Source: JAEUOS01 sp046160545 (GTDB lineage Bacteria; Pseudomonadota; Gammaproteobacteria; Burkholderiales; JAEUOS01). Taken from it: a stretch of 24,652 nt of DNA. Below the pieces are notes generated by a model that made no database searches, was not told the origin of the DNA, and saw nothing but the letters and a program-made list of their open reading frames with translations. Position 1 is the stretch's first letter; the number at the start of each line of letters is the position of its first letter. The DNA lies in NCBI GenBank assembly GCA_046160545.1, contig JBJXGS010000183.1, positions 1 to 24,652 of the forward strand, read 5' to 3'. This document shows positions 8,853-16,506 of the stretch, piece by piece. Position numbers and translations under genes: made by a program.

Positions 8853-9797
8853 ATGCGCGAAGTACTGGATGTCCATCTGCTGCGGGTGCTGCACACGGTC
8901 GTGGGCGAGGCCAGCGTGTCACGTGCCGCAGACCGGCTGGAAATCTCGCAGCCTGCGGTTAGTGCTGCCTTGAAGCGCCTGCGCGACCTGACCGGCGATG
9001 CCATCCTGGTGCGCACACGCAGCGGCATGGCGCCCACCGCGCGTGCCCTCGAACTCCTGGCGCACGCGAGCCGTGCCTTGAACGGCATCGACGCGATCAT
9101 CCAGCTGGGGCAGAAGTTCGAACCCGCGACCACGGTGCGCACCTTTTGTATCGCCGCACCGGACTACCTCGACCTGGACTTCCTGCCACGTCTCATCGAA
9201 CGGGTAACCCAGCGGGCGCCCATAGCCCAGCTGTCGGTGCGGCCACTGACCGCCGATGTCGAGTACGAGCGCCAGCTCGAGGAAGGTGAAATCGACCTGG
9301 TGGTGGCCAACTGGCCCAACCCGCCCCCCTACCTGCGCTCCAGCCCGCTTTACGACGACGAGGTGGTGGTCATGATGCGCGCCGGCCACCCGCTCGCAAC
9401 TACCGCAAGCCTGTCCGAGGGCGCCTATCGCAGCGCCGAACACCTGGCGCCAACTCGCTACGCCGGCGGCGTGCGCGGCAGCGTCGATGGTCACCTGGCG
9501 TCGGTGGGTGTGCAACGCATTCATCGTGTCGCGCTGGCCTACTTCAATCAGGTGCCCTTCGTCCTGGAGCGCACCGACCTCCTGTTTACGACCGGGCGGC
9601 GCTTCGCCCAAAGCTGCCTGCGCGTGGCAGCGCTGGCGATCCGCCCCGCCCCGCTGGGATTCCCGCCGATGAAGTTCTATCAGCTATGGCACGAGCGCAC
9701 CCAGGATGCGCCGGCGGCGCGCTGGCTGCGCGAGCAGGTCGCGGCCACGGTGCGCGAGGACGCGGTCACGGTACGCAAGGAGCGCGCCCGGCGCTAG
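8853..9797 (+). CDS. LysR-family transcriptional regulator, probable regulator of xdh operon
   Basis: A 314-residue LysR-type regulator. The N-terminal winged helix-turn-helix covers about residues 7-65, with ASVSRAADRLEISQPAVSAALKRLRD as helix-turn-helix and the typical TRSGMAPTARA after it. The rest is the periplasmic-binding-protein-like effector domain, beginning at TVRTFCIAAPDYLDLDFLP. That layout is close to the NodD/LinR-like branch of LysR proteins. It is transcribed away from xdhA across a short spacer, the classic arrangement for a LysR protein controlling its divergent neighbour. The effector is probably a purine or a breakdown product, but this is inferred from position only. Its 3' end lies 3 bp from the argB stop on the other strand, leaving no room for a terminator between them. 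Confidence 0.9.
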   Translation: MREVLDVHLLRVLHTVVGEASVSRAADRLEISQPAVSAALKRLRDLTGDAILVRTRSGMAPTARALELLAHASRALNGIDAIIQLGQKFEPATTVRTFCIAAPDYLDLDFLPRLIERVTQRAPIAQLSVRPLTADVEYERQLEEGEIDLVVANWPNPPPYLRSSPLYDDEVVVMMRAGHPLATTASLSEGAYRSAEHLAPTRYAGGVRGSVDGHLASVGVQRIHRVALAYFNQVPFVLERTDLLFTTGRRFAQSCLRVAALAIRPAPLGFPPMKFYQLWHERTQDAPAARWLREQVAATVREDAVTVRKERARR

Positions 9798-9800
9798 CCC

Positions 9801-10694
9801 CTAGCTCGAGCGGATCAGCGTGCCGACGCCCTGATCGGTGAGGATTTCCAGCAGCAGCGCATGCGCCACGCGGCCATCGATGATGTGCACGCTCTTCACC
9901 CCGGAGCGCGCGGCATCGAGCGCCGAGGAAATCTTGGGCAGCATGCCGCCAGAGAGCGTACCGTCGGCGACCATGTCGTCGATGTCGCGCGGGGTGATGT
10001 TGGTCAAAAGACGCCCCGACTTGTCGAGGACCCCCGGGGTGTTGGTGAGGAGCACCAGCTTTTCGGCCTTGAGGATCTCCGCCAACTTGCCGGCGACGAC
10101 GTCGGCGTTGATGTTGTAGCTTTGGCCGTCGGCGCCGACACCGATCGGCGCCACCACCGGAATGAATCCGCCGGCCTCCAGCGTCCCGATCACCGCCGGA
10201 TCGATGGCCTCGATGTCGCCGACCTGGCCGATGTCGAGCATTTCGTCGGGCTTGTCGCGGTTGGGGATGAGAAGCTTCTTGGCGCGGATGAACGCGCCGT
10301 CCTGCCCGGTCAATCCAACCGCCTTGCCACCGGCCTGGTTGATGAGGGTCACGATATCCTTGTTGACCGTGCCGCCCAGCACCATCTCGACCACGTCCAT
10401 GGTCTCTGCATCGGTGACGCGCAAGCCCTGCACGAATTCGCTCTTGATGCCCAACTGTTTCAGGCGCGCCTCGATCTGCGGGCCGCCGCCGTGCACGACC
10501 ACCGGGTGCATGCCGACCAGTTTCAGCATGACCACGTCGTGGGCAAAGCCGCGCTGCAATTCGACATCGGTCATGGCGTTGCCGCCGTACTTGACCACGA
10601 TGGTCCGGCCGTGAAAGCGACGCAGGTAAGGCAGCGCCTCGGCGAGGATGGAAGCCTGGGTGGCTGCGGGGATCTTGGCGGTTTCAGCGGACAT
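9801..10694 (-). CDS. argB: Acetylglutamate kinase ArgB
   Basis: Phosphorylates N-acetylglutamate with ATP, the second step of arginine biosynthesis, in the cytoplasm. The 297-residue protein belongs to the amino acid kinase family. Visible motifs are IVVKYGGNAM (about 31-40, phosphate binding), VVVHGGGPQIE (about 65-75, acetylglutamate binding), NINADVVAGKLAE and the C-terminal GGMLPKI-x-SALDA segment. The N-terminal extension with the helix QASILAEALPYLRRFHG is the feature of hexameric, arginine-inhibited enzymes, so feedback inhibition is likely. It is a stand-alone gene here, with no other arg gene in the window. Start ATG at 10694 gives the standard N-terminus; there is no strong ribosome-binding site in front of it. 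Confidence 0.97.
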   Translation of the reverse strand: MSAETAKIPAATQASILAEALPYLRRFHGRTIVVKYGGNAMTDVELQRGFAHDVVMLKLVGMHPVVVHGGGPQIEARLKQLGIKSEFVQGLRVTDAETMDVVEMVLGGTVNKDIVTLINQAGGKAVGLTGQDGAFIRAKKLLIPNRDKPDEMLDIGQVGDIEAIDPAVIGTLEAGGFIPVVAPIGVGADGQSYNINADVVAGKLAEILKAEKLVLLTNTPGVLDKSGRLLTNITPRDIDDMVADGTLSGGMLPKISSALDAARSGVKSVHIIDGRVAHALLLEILTDQGVGTLIRSS

Positions 10695-10762
10695 GTCGGC
10701 GCAATTGGCAGGGGTGGAACGGCACGCGCACAGTCAGCGCATCCCAGGTAAAAGCACTTTCG

Positions 10763-10768
10763 ATTGTA
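10763..10768 (-). promoter_or_regulatory. Possible argB -10 element
   Basis: On the minus strand TACAAT at 10768-10763 matches five of six bases of the TATAAT consensus and lies 69 bp upstream of the argB ATG. No convincing -35 lies 16-18 bp further upstream, so the call rests on the -10 alone. Confidence 0.35.
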
Positions 10769-10814
10769 GCGCCCGGGATCAGGCAGGAACGGCCTGCGCC
10801 GAGGTCAATGGCGC

Positions 10815-10849
10815 AAAGAAAAGGCGCTTCCGGTTTCCCGGAAGCGCCT
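10815..10849 (-). terminator. Rho-independent terminator, hsp20 transcript
   Basis: A perfect 12-bp stem (10822-10833 with 10838-10849) closes a 4-base loop. Read on the minus strand it is followed by TTTCTTT (10821-10815), the T-tract of an intrinsic terminator. The direction fits a transcript arriving from the Hsp20 gene, whose stop is about 190 nt upstream, and it would insulate argB. On the plus strand no T-tract follows. Confidence 0.85.
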
Positions 10850-11040
10850 GAGGGGATGGCGACGCCGGCAGGGGAACCGGCATCGCCCCGCCCGGCCTGC
10901 GGGCCGTGGGAGGAGGTCACGACCCGCCGGTCGGCAGGCCAAGGCAAGCCCTGGCGCGCCCGAGGGGCGGACACCACAGGCAATCCCGGGGGAGGGGTTG
11001 CCCGCAGCGAACTGCTCGCAAAAGCAGATACGGCTAGGAT
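10850..11040 (-). other. Structured, non-coding 3' trailer between hsp20 and its terminator
   Basis: The 346-bp gap between argB and hsp20 holds no convincing gene. Its hsp20-proximal part contains several GC-rich hairpins besides the terminator. An 11-bp stem (10858-10868 with 10877-10887) has one mismatch on the plus strand that becomes a G-U pair in minus-strand RNA. A 5-bp stem lies at 10893-10906. A 9-bp stem lies at 10979-11002, with one plus-strand wobble. The minus-strand G-U pair supports a transcribed hsp20 3' trailer of about 190 nt. An open frame at 10684-10983 (minus) has a low-complexity Arg/Pro/Gly composition, crosses the terminator, and is not called as a gene. Confidence 0.5.
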
Positions 11041-11451
11041 TTACTGGACGGCCAAAAGTTTCCGGGTTTCGGCAACTTTTTTGGGCAGGACCAGGCTCAA
11101 AACCCCATCAGCGTATCGGGCACTCGCGCGCCCTTCGTCGATTTCATCGGCCAATTCGAAACTGCGCTGCGCACGTCCGCCGCAGCGCTCGCTGTAGAGC
11201 ACGCGCGCCTCATCGGCGGGCTTTTCCTCGTTGGCCTCCGCGGTGATGGTGACCTGGGCGCCGTCGATCTCAACAGCGATGTCTTCCTTGCGATAGCCGG
11301 GCAGATCAGCGGTTACCAGGTAGTCATTGCCTTTGGCGGTGACCTCGAAGGGGATGGCGCGGGCTGCGCCAGCGCGCTGCGTGGCACCGAACGCATCGGC
11401 GAAAAGCGCGGCAACCGGGGTGCGACGGGAATAAAACACAGGGGTCAGCAT
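11041..11451 (-). CDS. Small heat shock protein, Hsp20/alpha-crystallin family
   Basis: An ATP-independent holdase chaperone that binds unfolding cytoplasmic proteins under heat stress. The protein has 136 residues, a normal length. The alpha-crystallin domain begins near residue 33 with PFEVTAKGNDYLVTADLPGY and includes DIAVEIDGAQVTITAE, YSERCGGRAQRSFEL and the diagnostic A-x-YADGVLSLVLPK ending near residue 125. The C-terminal tail RKLLAVQ holds the L/I-x-V type anchor motif used for oligomerisation. The ATG at 11451 has a GGAG ribosome-binding site 9 nt upstream. A sigma-32-like promoter about 55 bp upstream and an intrinsic terminator downstream make this a self-contained heat-shock unit. 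Confidence 0.95.
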   Translation of the reverse strand: MLTPVFYSRRTPVAALFADAFGATQRAGAARAIPFEVTAKGNDYLVTADLPGYRKEDIAVEIDGAQVTITAEANEEKPADEARVLYSERCGGRAQRSFELADEIDEGRASARYADGVLSLVLPKKVAETRKLLAVQ

Positions 11452-11505
11452 GGCGTTCTCCAGAAGGGTGATTCGAAAGCGGCAGAGCGCCGCGGTAGAC
11501 AGAAG

Positions 11506-11531
11506 ATATGGACAAGCACCACAATTTCAAG
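11506..11531 (-). promoter_or_regulatory. Heat-shock (sigma-32, RpoH) promoter of hsp20
   Basis: On the minus strand CTTGAAA (11531-11525) is a perfect match to the sigma-32 -35 element. After an 11-bp spacer comes GTCCATAT (11513-11506), matching six of eight bases of the CCCCATNT -10. Initiation would fall near 11499, giving a leader of about 48 nt. That leader contains a 5-bp GC stem (11479-11483 with 11489-11493) near its 5' end. Confidence 0.8.
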
Positions 11532-11639
11532 CGATCGCAAACCCGCGCTGCCTTTGGTTCGTCTGCACCGGCATTCGACAAACCGGTATAGATGCGGGCG
11601 CCAGGCGCGCCTTCAAGCCCCCTAGAATCGCATCCACAA

Positions 11640-11870
11640 ATGGCCACTTCTGCTGCATCCCTGCCGCAACGCGGACCGTCATCGGTCAAATGCCCGCTTT
11701 GCGACGCCGTCTTTTCCTGCGGTGCTGCCGCGTCGTCGTGCTGGTGTGTCGCGCTGCCGCCGCTGGCCAATATCGTGCCGGCTCGCGGTTGTCTGTGTCC
11801 GGCCTGTTTGAAGCGTTGTCTCGACCAAGAATCCGGAACTGCTGCGCCACCGGCCGTTCCTGGCCACTGA
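11640..11870 (+). CDS. Small cysteine-rich CWC-type protein
   Basis: A 76-residue protein of the cysteine-rich CWC family, of unknown function and probably metal binding. Nine cysteines are concentrated in the middle: CPLC at 18-21, Cys27, CWC at 34-36, CLCPAC at 51-56 and Cys60. The order CPLC...CWC...CLCPACL is the family signature and is unlikely to arise by chance. The start at 11640 is my choice because the family begins just before the first CxxC. An ATG at 11592 would add 16 residues of no recognisable sequence. TAGAAT at 11623-11628 could be a -10 element, which would leave a very short leader. The stretches on either side (11532-11639 and 11871-12006) show no other gene. Confidence 0.75.
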   Translation: MATSAASLPQRGPSSVKCPLCDAVFSCGAAASSCWCVALPPLANIVPARGCLCPACLKRCLDQESGTAAPPAVPGH

Positions 11871-12006
11871 TGGCACGCCGCCGGCAGGACGCATGACTGC
11901 GCCCCCTGCCGCACGCACCGTAAACCGGGTGATCTGCCGTTATTCATCCGCGCATATCGGGCACGCGTAAACTGCTCGTTCCGAGAACCTGACAGTGCAC
12001 TGAACC

Positions 12007-12486
12007 GTGTCTGCCGAACGTCGCTTGACCGAACTGGGAATCGTGCTCCCTGCCGCGCTGAAGCTTCCCCCCGGGGTGCGTCTGCCGTTCGTGCCGGTGC
12101 GTCTGGTGGGACGTCGCGCCGTGATCTCCGGTCACGGGCCACTCGACATGCAGGGCAACATCTGCGGCCCTTTCGGCAAGGTGGGAACCGACGTAACGAT
12201 CGAACAGGCCGCCCGGTCGGCGCGCCTTACCTTTCTTGCAATGCTGGCCGACCTCAGGATGTGCCTGGGCAGCCTCGATCGCGTGACGGCATGGGTCAAG
12301 CTTCTCGGGATGGTCAATGCGGCGCCCGGTTTCAACGAAATGCCACGCGTCATCAACGGCGCCTCGGACGTGTTGCTGGAGATCTTCGGCCCGGAGATCG
12401 GCGCGCACTCGCGCTCGGCGATCGGCGTGGCCGAACTGCCCTGGCACATCCCGGTCGAGATCGAAGCCGAGTGCGAATTCGATTGA
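12007..12486 (+). CDS. RidA/YjgF-family protein
   Basis: Member of the RidA (YjgF/YER057c/UK114) superfamily, whose characterised members hydrolyse reactive enamine/imine intermediates or deaminate compounds such as 2-aminomuconate. The 159-residue protein has the extended N-terminus of the longer YjgF_6-like subgroup, then AVISGHGPLDMQGNICGPFGKVG, a helix ending in LGSLDRVTAWVKLLG, and the C-terminal signature HSRSAIGVAELPWHIPVEIEAE. The Arg in HSRSAIG (about residue 138) matches the carboxylate-binding arginine of active RidA proteins. It starts with GTG at 12007. It lies 25 bp before the MFS gene, suggesting co-transcription. A role in the nearby catabolic operon is possible but not shown. 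Confidence 0.88.
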   Translation: MSAERRLTELGIVLPAALKLPPGVRLPFVPVRLVGRRAVISGHGPLDMQGNICGPFGKVGTDVTIEQAARSARLTFLAMLADLRMCLGSLDRVTAWVKLLGMVNAAPGFNEMPRVINGASDVLLEIFGPEIGAHSRSAIGVAELPWHIPVEIEAECEFD

Positions 12487-12511
12487 GGTCCAAGGCAGGG
12501 CAGCCGGCGCG

Positions 12512-13723
12512 ATGAGCGCGACCCGCTGGCCGGCCGCGCTGGGCGCGGTTTCCCTCGGAGTCATCGCCGCAATCACCATTGGCAAGCTGCCGCCGGCCAT
12601 CCCGGCCTTGCGCGCGGAGTTCGGTCTGACGCTGGCACAGTCGGGCTGGCTGGTGTCGATGTTCAACACCCTGGGGCTGGTGGCATCGATCTTTCTTGGC
12701 CTCCTGGTCGCGCGCGCCGGCGCCATGCGCCTTTGCGTGTCAGCGCTCCTCCTGATCGTCGCCGGTGGCGTAGCCGGTGCTGTCGCGCAGGGCTCGCTGC
12801 TGCTGCTGGCAGGTCGCTTTCTGGAAGGAATGGGGTTCCTCCTGGTGGTAGTGGCAACGCCGGCGCTGATCGTTGCAGCCACAGCCGAAGCCGACCGCAA
12901 AACCATATTCAGTTTCTGGGGCGGCTACATGCCGGCCGGCACGGCCATCGGCATGCTGGCCGCGCCGCCGCTCATCGCTCTGGCCGGCTGGCGTGCGCTG
13001 TGGCTGGCGGTGGCGGGCGTCGCGCTTCTGGCACTTTTGCTGCTGGTTCTCAATCGCGCCGCCTACGGCGCAGCGCAGCATCCCGCGGGCAGGGTCGACT
13101 GGCGCGCTGCGTCTGCGCCGCTCAAGCGCGCGGCACCATGGTGGATCGCGCTGGCCTTCGCCTGCTATGTCTTCAACTACTACGCGATCATGGTGTGGCT
13201 GCCTACCTACCTGATCGGCGAGCGCGGTGTCGGCCTCACCATGGCTGCGGTCTTGACAGCATTGATGGTGGCAGCGAATTTTCCGGGCAACCTGCTGGGT
13301 GGCTTCCTGATGCAGCGCGGGGTTGCGCGCGGCACAAACGTGATCGCCGCCGGCGTCGTCACACTGGCCACCTGCTCAGCGGCGTTCGCCGAGGGCCTGC
13401 CGGATCTTGCGCGCTATGCGGCTTGTGTGGCGTTCTCTTTCGGCGTCGGCGTGCTGCCCGGGTCGATCATGTCCGCGTCGCAAACCCATGCGAAGACGCC
13501 GGCCCAGATCGGCACCGTGCAGGGCATGATCATTCAGGGATCGAATGTCGGCCAGTTCGTGAGTCCGCTGGTGGTCACCGCTGTGGTTGCGCACACCGCC
13601 GGCCCGCTCGACTGGCAGCGCATGTTCGGCCTCCTGGTGGCTTCCGCCGGGCTGATCATGGTCTGCGGCGTCATGATCCGCCGCATCGAGGCGCGCAGCC
13701 AGCAACCCAGTCCCGGTGGCTAG
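12512..13723 (+). CDS. Major facilitator superfamily transporter
   Basis: A 403-residue inner-membrane secondary transporter with about twelve hydrophobic segments in two halves separated by a polar central loop (around RAAYGAAQHPAGRVDWRAAS). The first half shows GWLVSMFNTLGLVASIFLGLLV and the MFS loop sequence ARAGAMRL between helices 2 and 3. The overall look resembles CynX/NimT-like MFS proteins; the substrate is not predictable. I chose the ATG at 12512, since the preceding in-frame region overlaps the RidA gene and is Arg/Ser rich, unlike a membrane protein. Its stop codon shares the four bases CTAG with the stop of the opposing acyl-CoA synthetase gene. It may import the substrate of the neighbouring pathway or export a product. 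Confidence 0.9.
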   Translation: MSATRWPAALGAVSLGVIAAITIGKLPPAIPALRAEFGLTLAQSGWLVSMFNTLGLVASIFLGLLVARAGAMRLCVSALLLIVAGGVAGAVAQGSLLLLAGRFLEGMGFLLVVVATPALIVAATAEADRKTIFSFWGGYMPAGTAIGMLAAPPLIALAGWRALWLAVAGVALLALLLLVLNRAAYGAAQHPAGRVDWRAASAPLKRAAPWWIALAFACYVFNYYAIMVWLPTYLIGERGVGLTMAAVLTALMVAANFPGNLLGGFLMQRGVARGTNVIAAGVVTLATCSAAFAEGLPDLARYAACVAFSFGVGVLPGSIMSASQTHAKTPAQIGTVQGMIIQGSNVGQFVSPLVVTAVVAHTAGPLDWQRMFGLLVASAGLIMVCGVMIRRIEARSQQPSPGG

Positions 13724-15192
13724 GAGGCGGCCAGGCGCTCCTTGAGCAGATCCTTCTGCACCTTGCCGAGCGCGGTCTTGGGCAGCGATTCGGCGAATAC
13801 CACTTCACGCGGGTGCTTGTAGCGCGCCAGGCGGCCTTCGAACAGCGACCGCACACGTTCGGCGTCGAGCGTCGTACCGGGCTTGGGAACGACTACCGCT
13901 ACGGCCATCTCGCCCCACTTGGCGTCGGCGCGGCCGATGACGGCCGATTCAAGAATGTCAGGGCAGTCGGCCAGAACGTTCTCGAGTTCGGCCGGGTAGA
14001 TGTTCTCGCCGCCCGAGATGATCATGTCCTTGGAGCGCCCGACCACCCAGAAGAAACCCTCAGCGTCAATGCGGGCCAGGTCGCCGGTGCGAAACCAGCC
14101 TCCCGCAAACGCCGAATTCCCAGGGTCCTTCCAGTAGCCGGCGACCACGTTCCCGCCCTTGAGCCAGATTTCACCGGTCTCATCCGTAGCAGCGTCGCTA
14201 CCGTCGCGCTTGACCAGCCTCACCTCTACGTGCAGCGCGGGCTTGCCGGCACTGCCAGCGCGTGCGACCGCATCCTGGCTGCGCAGCACGATCGAAACCG
14301 GCCCGGTCTCGGTCGCCCCGTACACCTGGCCCACCGGCACGCCACGCACGTGAAAGGCTTCGATCATCGACAGCGGCACGGTGGACGAGCCGGCGTTGAG
14401 AAAACGCAGCGAAGAGAGGTCGGTCGTCGCCCAGTCCGGATGGTCAAGCACGGCACGAATGGTCGCCGGGACCAAAAGAGAGATCGTCGGCCGGTACTTG
14501 GCCACATCCGCAAGCCACGCGCCCGGGTCGAAGCGCGCGTGCAGCACCACGCTGCCGCCGGAGGCCAGCACTGGCAGGGTCTGGATGTTGAGCCCGCCGA
14601 CGTGGAACATCGGCAGCGCGTTGAGAAGCAGTTCGCTGGATGTGATGTCCTGGGCGGCCACGGCCGAAGCGATGTTCCAGAGCAGGTTCGCCTGGGTATG
14701 CACGGCTCCCTTGGGGCGGCCCGTGGTTCCCGAGGTGTAGACGATCATCACCGGGTCGCTGTCATCACCGACGATGACAGGTACAGGCGCGCCACGGTCT
14801 TCGGCCAGCGACTCGGCGGGCGCGAGAGGGATACCAGTTGCGGCGACCATGGCTTCGCCCAGGGCGCGCATCGGCACATCCACGAAGGCGCGCGAAACGC
14901 CGGCGTGGCCGAGCACCTCGGCCAGTTCCGGCGCGGCCAAGCGAAAATTCAGCGGAACGGCAATTGCGCCCAGACGGGCGCACGCCATCAGGAAGGCGAT
15001 GAAGTCCGGGTGGTTGAGACCCAGCCAGGCGACGCGCTCACCCTTCGCAACGCCCAGTGCCGCGAGATTCGCAGTCGCGGCTTCGGTGTGGCGCCAGAGG
15101 TCCGCGTAACCCAGCTGCTCGCCCTGGTAGTGAAACGCCGTCTTGGCCGGCGCCATGCCGGCCCAGTGCTCGATGATGCGCGAAAGATTCAT
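13720..15192 (-). CDS. AMP-forming acyl-CoA synthetase (acid-CoA ligase)
   Basis: Activates a carboxylic acid to its CoA thioester through an acyl-adenylate. The 490-residue protein is complete for the ANL superfamily. Visible motifs are the P-loop MIVYTSGTTGRPKGAVHT, the adenylate-binding YGATETGP, the hinge region WFRTGDLARIDAEGFFWVVGRSKDMI, SGGENIYPAELE, and the catalytic lysine Lys477 in KTALGKVQK. Substrate class (aliphatic or aromatic acid) is not clear from motifs. It is the last gene of a six-gene minus-strand operon and starts 7 bp after the flavoprotein gene, hence co-translated. It may act on the ring-cleavage product or on an acid substrate entering the pathway, or on an unrelated fatty acid. 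Confidence 0.93.
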   Translation of the reverse strand: MNLSRIIEHWAGMAPAKTAFHYQGEQLGYADLWRHTEAATANLAALGVAKGERVAWLGLNHPDFIAFLMACARLGAIAVPLNFRLAAPELAEVLGHAGVSRAFVDVPMRALGEAMVAATGIPLAPAESLAEDRGAPVPVIVGDDSDPVMIVYTSGTTGRPKGAVHTQANLLWNIASAVAAQDITSSELLLNALPMFHVGGLNIQTLPVLASGGSVVLHARFDPGAWLADVAKYRPTISLLVPATIRAVLDHPDWATTDLSSLRFLNAGSSTVPLSMIEAFHVRGVPVGQVYGATETGPVSIVLRSQDAVARAGSAGKPALHVEVRLVKRDGSDAATDETGEIWLKGGNVVAGYWKDPGNSAFAGGWFRTGDLARIDAEGFFWVVGRSKDMIISGGENIYPAELENVLADCPDILESAVIGRADAKWGEMAVAVVVPKPGTTLDAERVRSLFEGRLARYKHPREVVFAESLPKTALGKVQKDLLKERLAAS

Positions 15193-15199
15193 GCGCCGA

Positions 15200-16486
15200 T
15201 TATTGCAAGGCCTCTTCGTCGCGTTCGCCGGGTTCGTAGAGGCACTCGCGTCCGAGTCGGTCCAGGCACAGTTCTGCCGTCCAGGGCAGCATCAGGCTGC
15301 CGCAACGGGAGTCGCGGTACATGCGCTCAAGCGGCAGGGTCTTCAACATCGACTGGCCGCCGCAGGTGCGCACCGCGAGCCGGCAGATCTCGTTGGCCGC
15401 CTCCATGATGCTGTAGTGCGCCGCGTAGAGCGCCATGCGCGTGTCCTTGGGCGGGTCGACGCGCGCGTCCGCGGCGTTGCGCAGGAAAAGCGCCCGCGTC
15501 TGCTCGAGCTTGATGCGCATCTCGGCCACCGTGATCTGCTTGGTCGGGTACATGCGACGCTTGACCTTCGGCATGCCCGGCACCTCGCCGCGCAGGTACT
15601 GCACAGTGAAGTCGTAGGCCGCCTGGGCGATGCCCATGTAGGTGGGCGAGAGGGTCGCGAACATGTGCGGCCAGCGCATCGCCGCCTGCGCGTACATGCC
15701 CTCGGGCATCAGGCGCGCCTCTTCGGGGACCATGACGTCCTTCAGGATCAGGGTGCGCGAGACCGTGCCGCGCATGCCCAGCGGATCCCAGTCACCGGTC
15801 ACAGACACTCCGGGCGCATCGGCGGGCACCGCCAGATAAAGCGAGTCCTTGAGGGTCGCGCCGGGCTTGTCGACCGTGCAGAGGATGCCGTAGTAATCGG
15901 CCGCGCCGGAAAGCGAGGCGAAGATCTTGCGCCCGCTGACGACGTAGCCGCCATCGACCTTCTTGGCCAGCGTGCCCCAGGGAGCCTTGCCGGCGGCCGC
16001 GGCGCCGCCCTCCGAGAAGGGCTGCGAATAGACCTTGCCTTCGTCCACGATGCGCCGGTAATGCAGCGCACGATGCTTTTCGTGGGTGGCGCGTTCCGCG
16101 TCGCTCATGGCGAGGTCGTCGGCGATGAATCCCGACCACATGCCGGAGCAGGCATGCATGTTGAAGGTCAGCGCGGTCGAGCCGCAGTACCGCCCCAGTT
16201 CGGCCGAGACCATCACGTAGGTGGTGAAATCGGCCCCCCAGCCGCCGTACTGTTCCGGCACGCAGATGCGCAAGAGCCCGGCCTCGCGCATGTCGGCATA
16301 GTTCTCGAAGGGAAAGCTGGCCTCGCGGTCGTAGCGCTCGGCGCGACCGGCGAATTTCTCGCGCCCCAGGCGTGCGGCGATATCGAGGAGCGTGCGCTGC
16401 TTGTCGGTCAGCGGATAGGCGGGGCCGACGATGGACGGCGGCTGATAGCGCAAGGACTCGCGCGATTCGGCAAGGGCGGCAGACAT
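15200..16486 (-). CDS. Acyl-CoA dehydrogenase-fold flavoprotein with atypical active-site region
   Basis: A 428-residue FAD- or FMN-dependent protein of the acyl-CoA dehydrogenase fold. N-terminal helices lead to PEQYGGWGAD, a central beta domain with WGTLAKKVDGGYVVSGRKIFAS and WDPLGMRGTVSRTLILKDVMVP, and a C-terminal helical domain ending CGGQSMLKTLPLERMYRDSR. Two things are unusual. The MCAD-type catalytic Glu segment (normally EGT) reads LPWTAE at about 400-405. The usual RxxFG motif of the C-terminal domain is replaced by a GEVPGMPKVKRRM stretch. It may therefore be a reduced-flavin-dependent monooxygenase of the same fold, paired with the flavin reductase at 19359-19928, rather than a dehydrogenase. 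Start ATG at 16486 has a GGAGG ribosome-binding site; the longer open frame upstream overlaps the hydrolase gene. Confidence 0.88.
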   Translation of the reverse strand: MSAALAESRESLRYQPPSIVGPAYPLTDKQRTLLDIAARLGREKFAGRAERYDREASFPFENYADMREAGLLRICVPEQYGGWGADFTTYVMVSAELGRYCGSTALTFNMHACSGMWSGFIADDLAMSDAERATHEKHRALHYRRIVDEGKVYSQPFSEGGAAAAGKAPWGTLAKKVDGGYVVSGRKIFASLSGAADYYGILCTVDKPGATLKDSLYLAVPADAPGVSVTGDWDPLGMRGTVSRTLILKDVMVPEEARLMPEGMYAQAAMRWPHMFATLSPTYMGIAQAAYDFTVQYLRGEVPGMPKVKRRMYPTKQITVAEMRIKLEQTRALFLRNAADARVDPPKDTRMALYAAHYSIMEAANEICRLAVRTCGGQSMLKTLPLERMYRDSRCGSLMLPWTAELCLDRLGRECLYEPGERDEEALQ

Positions 16487-16506
16487 GACGGTACCTCCAG
16501 AGGCGA

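Noticed and set aside
10684..10983. Open frame of 99 codons on the minus strand between argB and hsp20
   Set aside because: It crosses the terminator hairpin, overlaps the argB start, lacks a ribosome-binding site and has no family features.
11574..11593. TTCGAC and TATAGA as a promoter pair for the CWC gene
   Set aside because: The two elements are only 7 bp apart, too close for a sigma-70 promoter.
12733..15408. Open frame of 891 codons on the plus strand
   Set aside because: It runs out of frame through the MFS gene and antisense through the acyl-CoA synthetase. Its composition is low-complexity Arg/Gly/His, so it is a GC-rich shadow.
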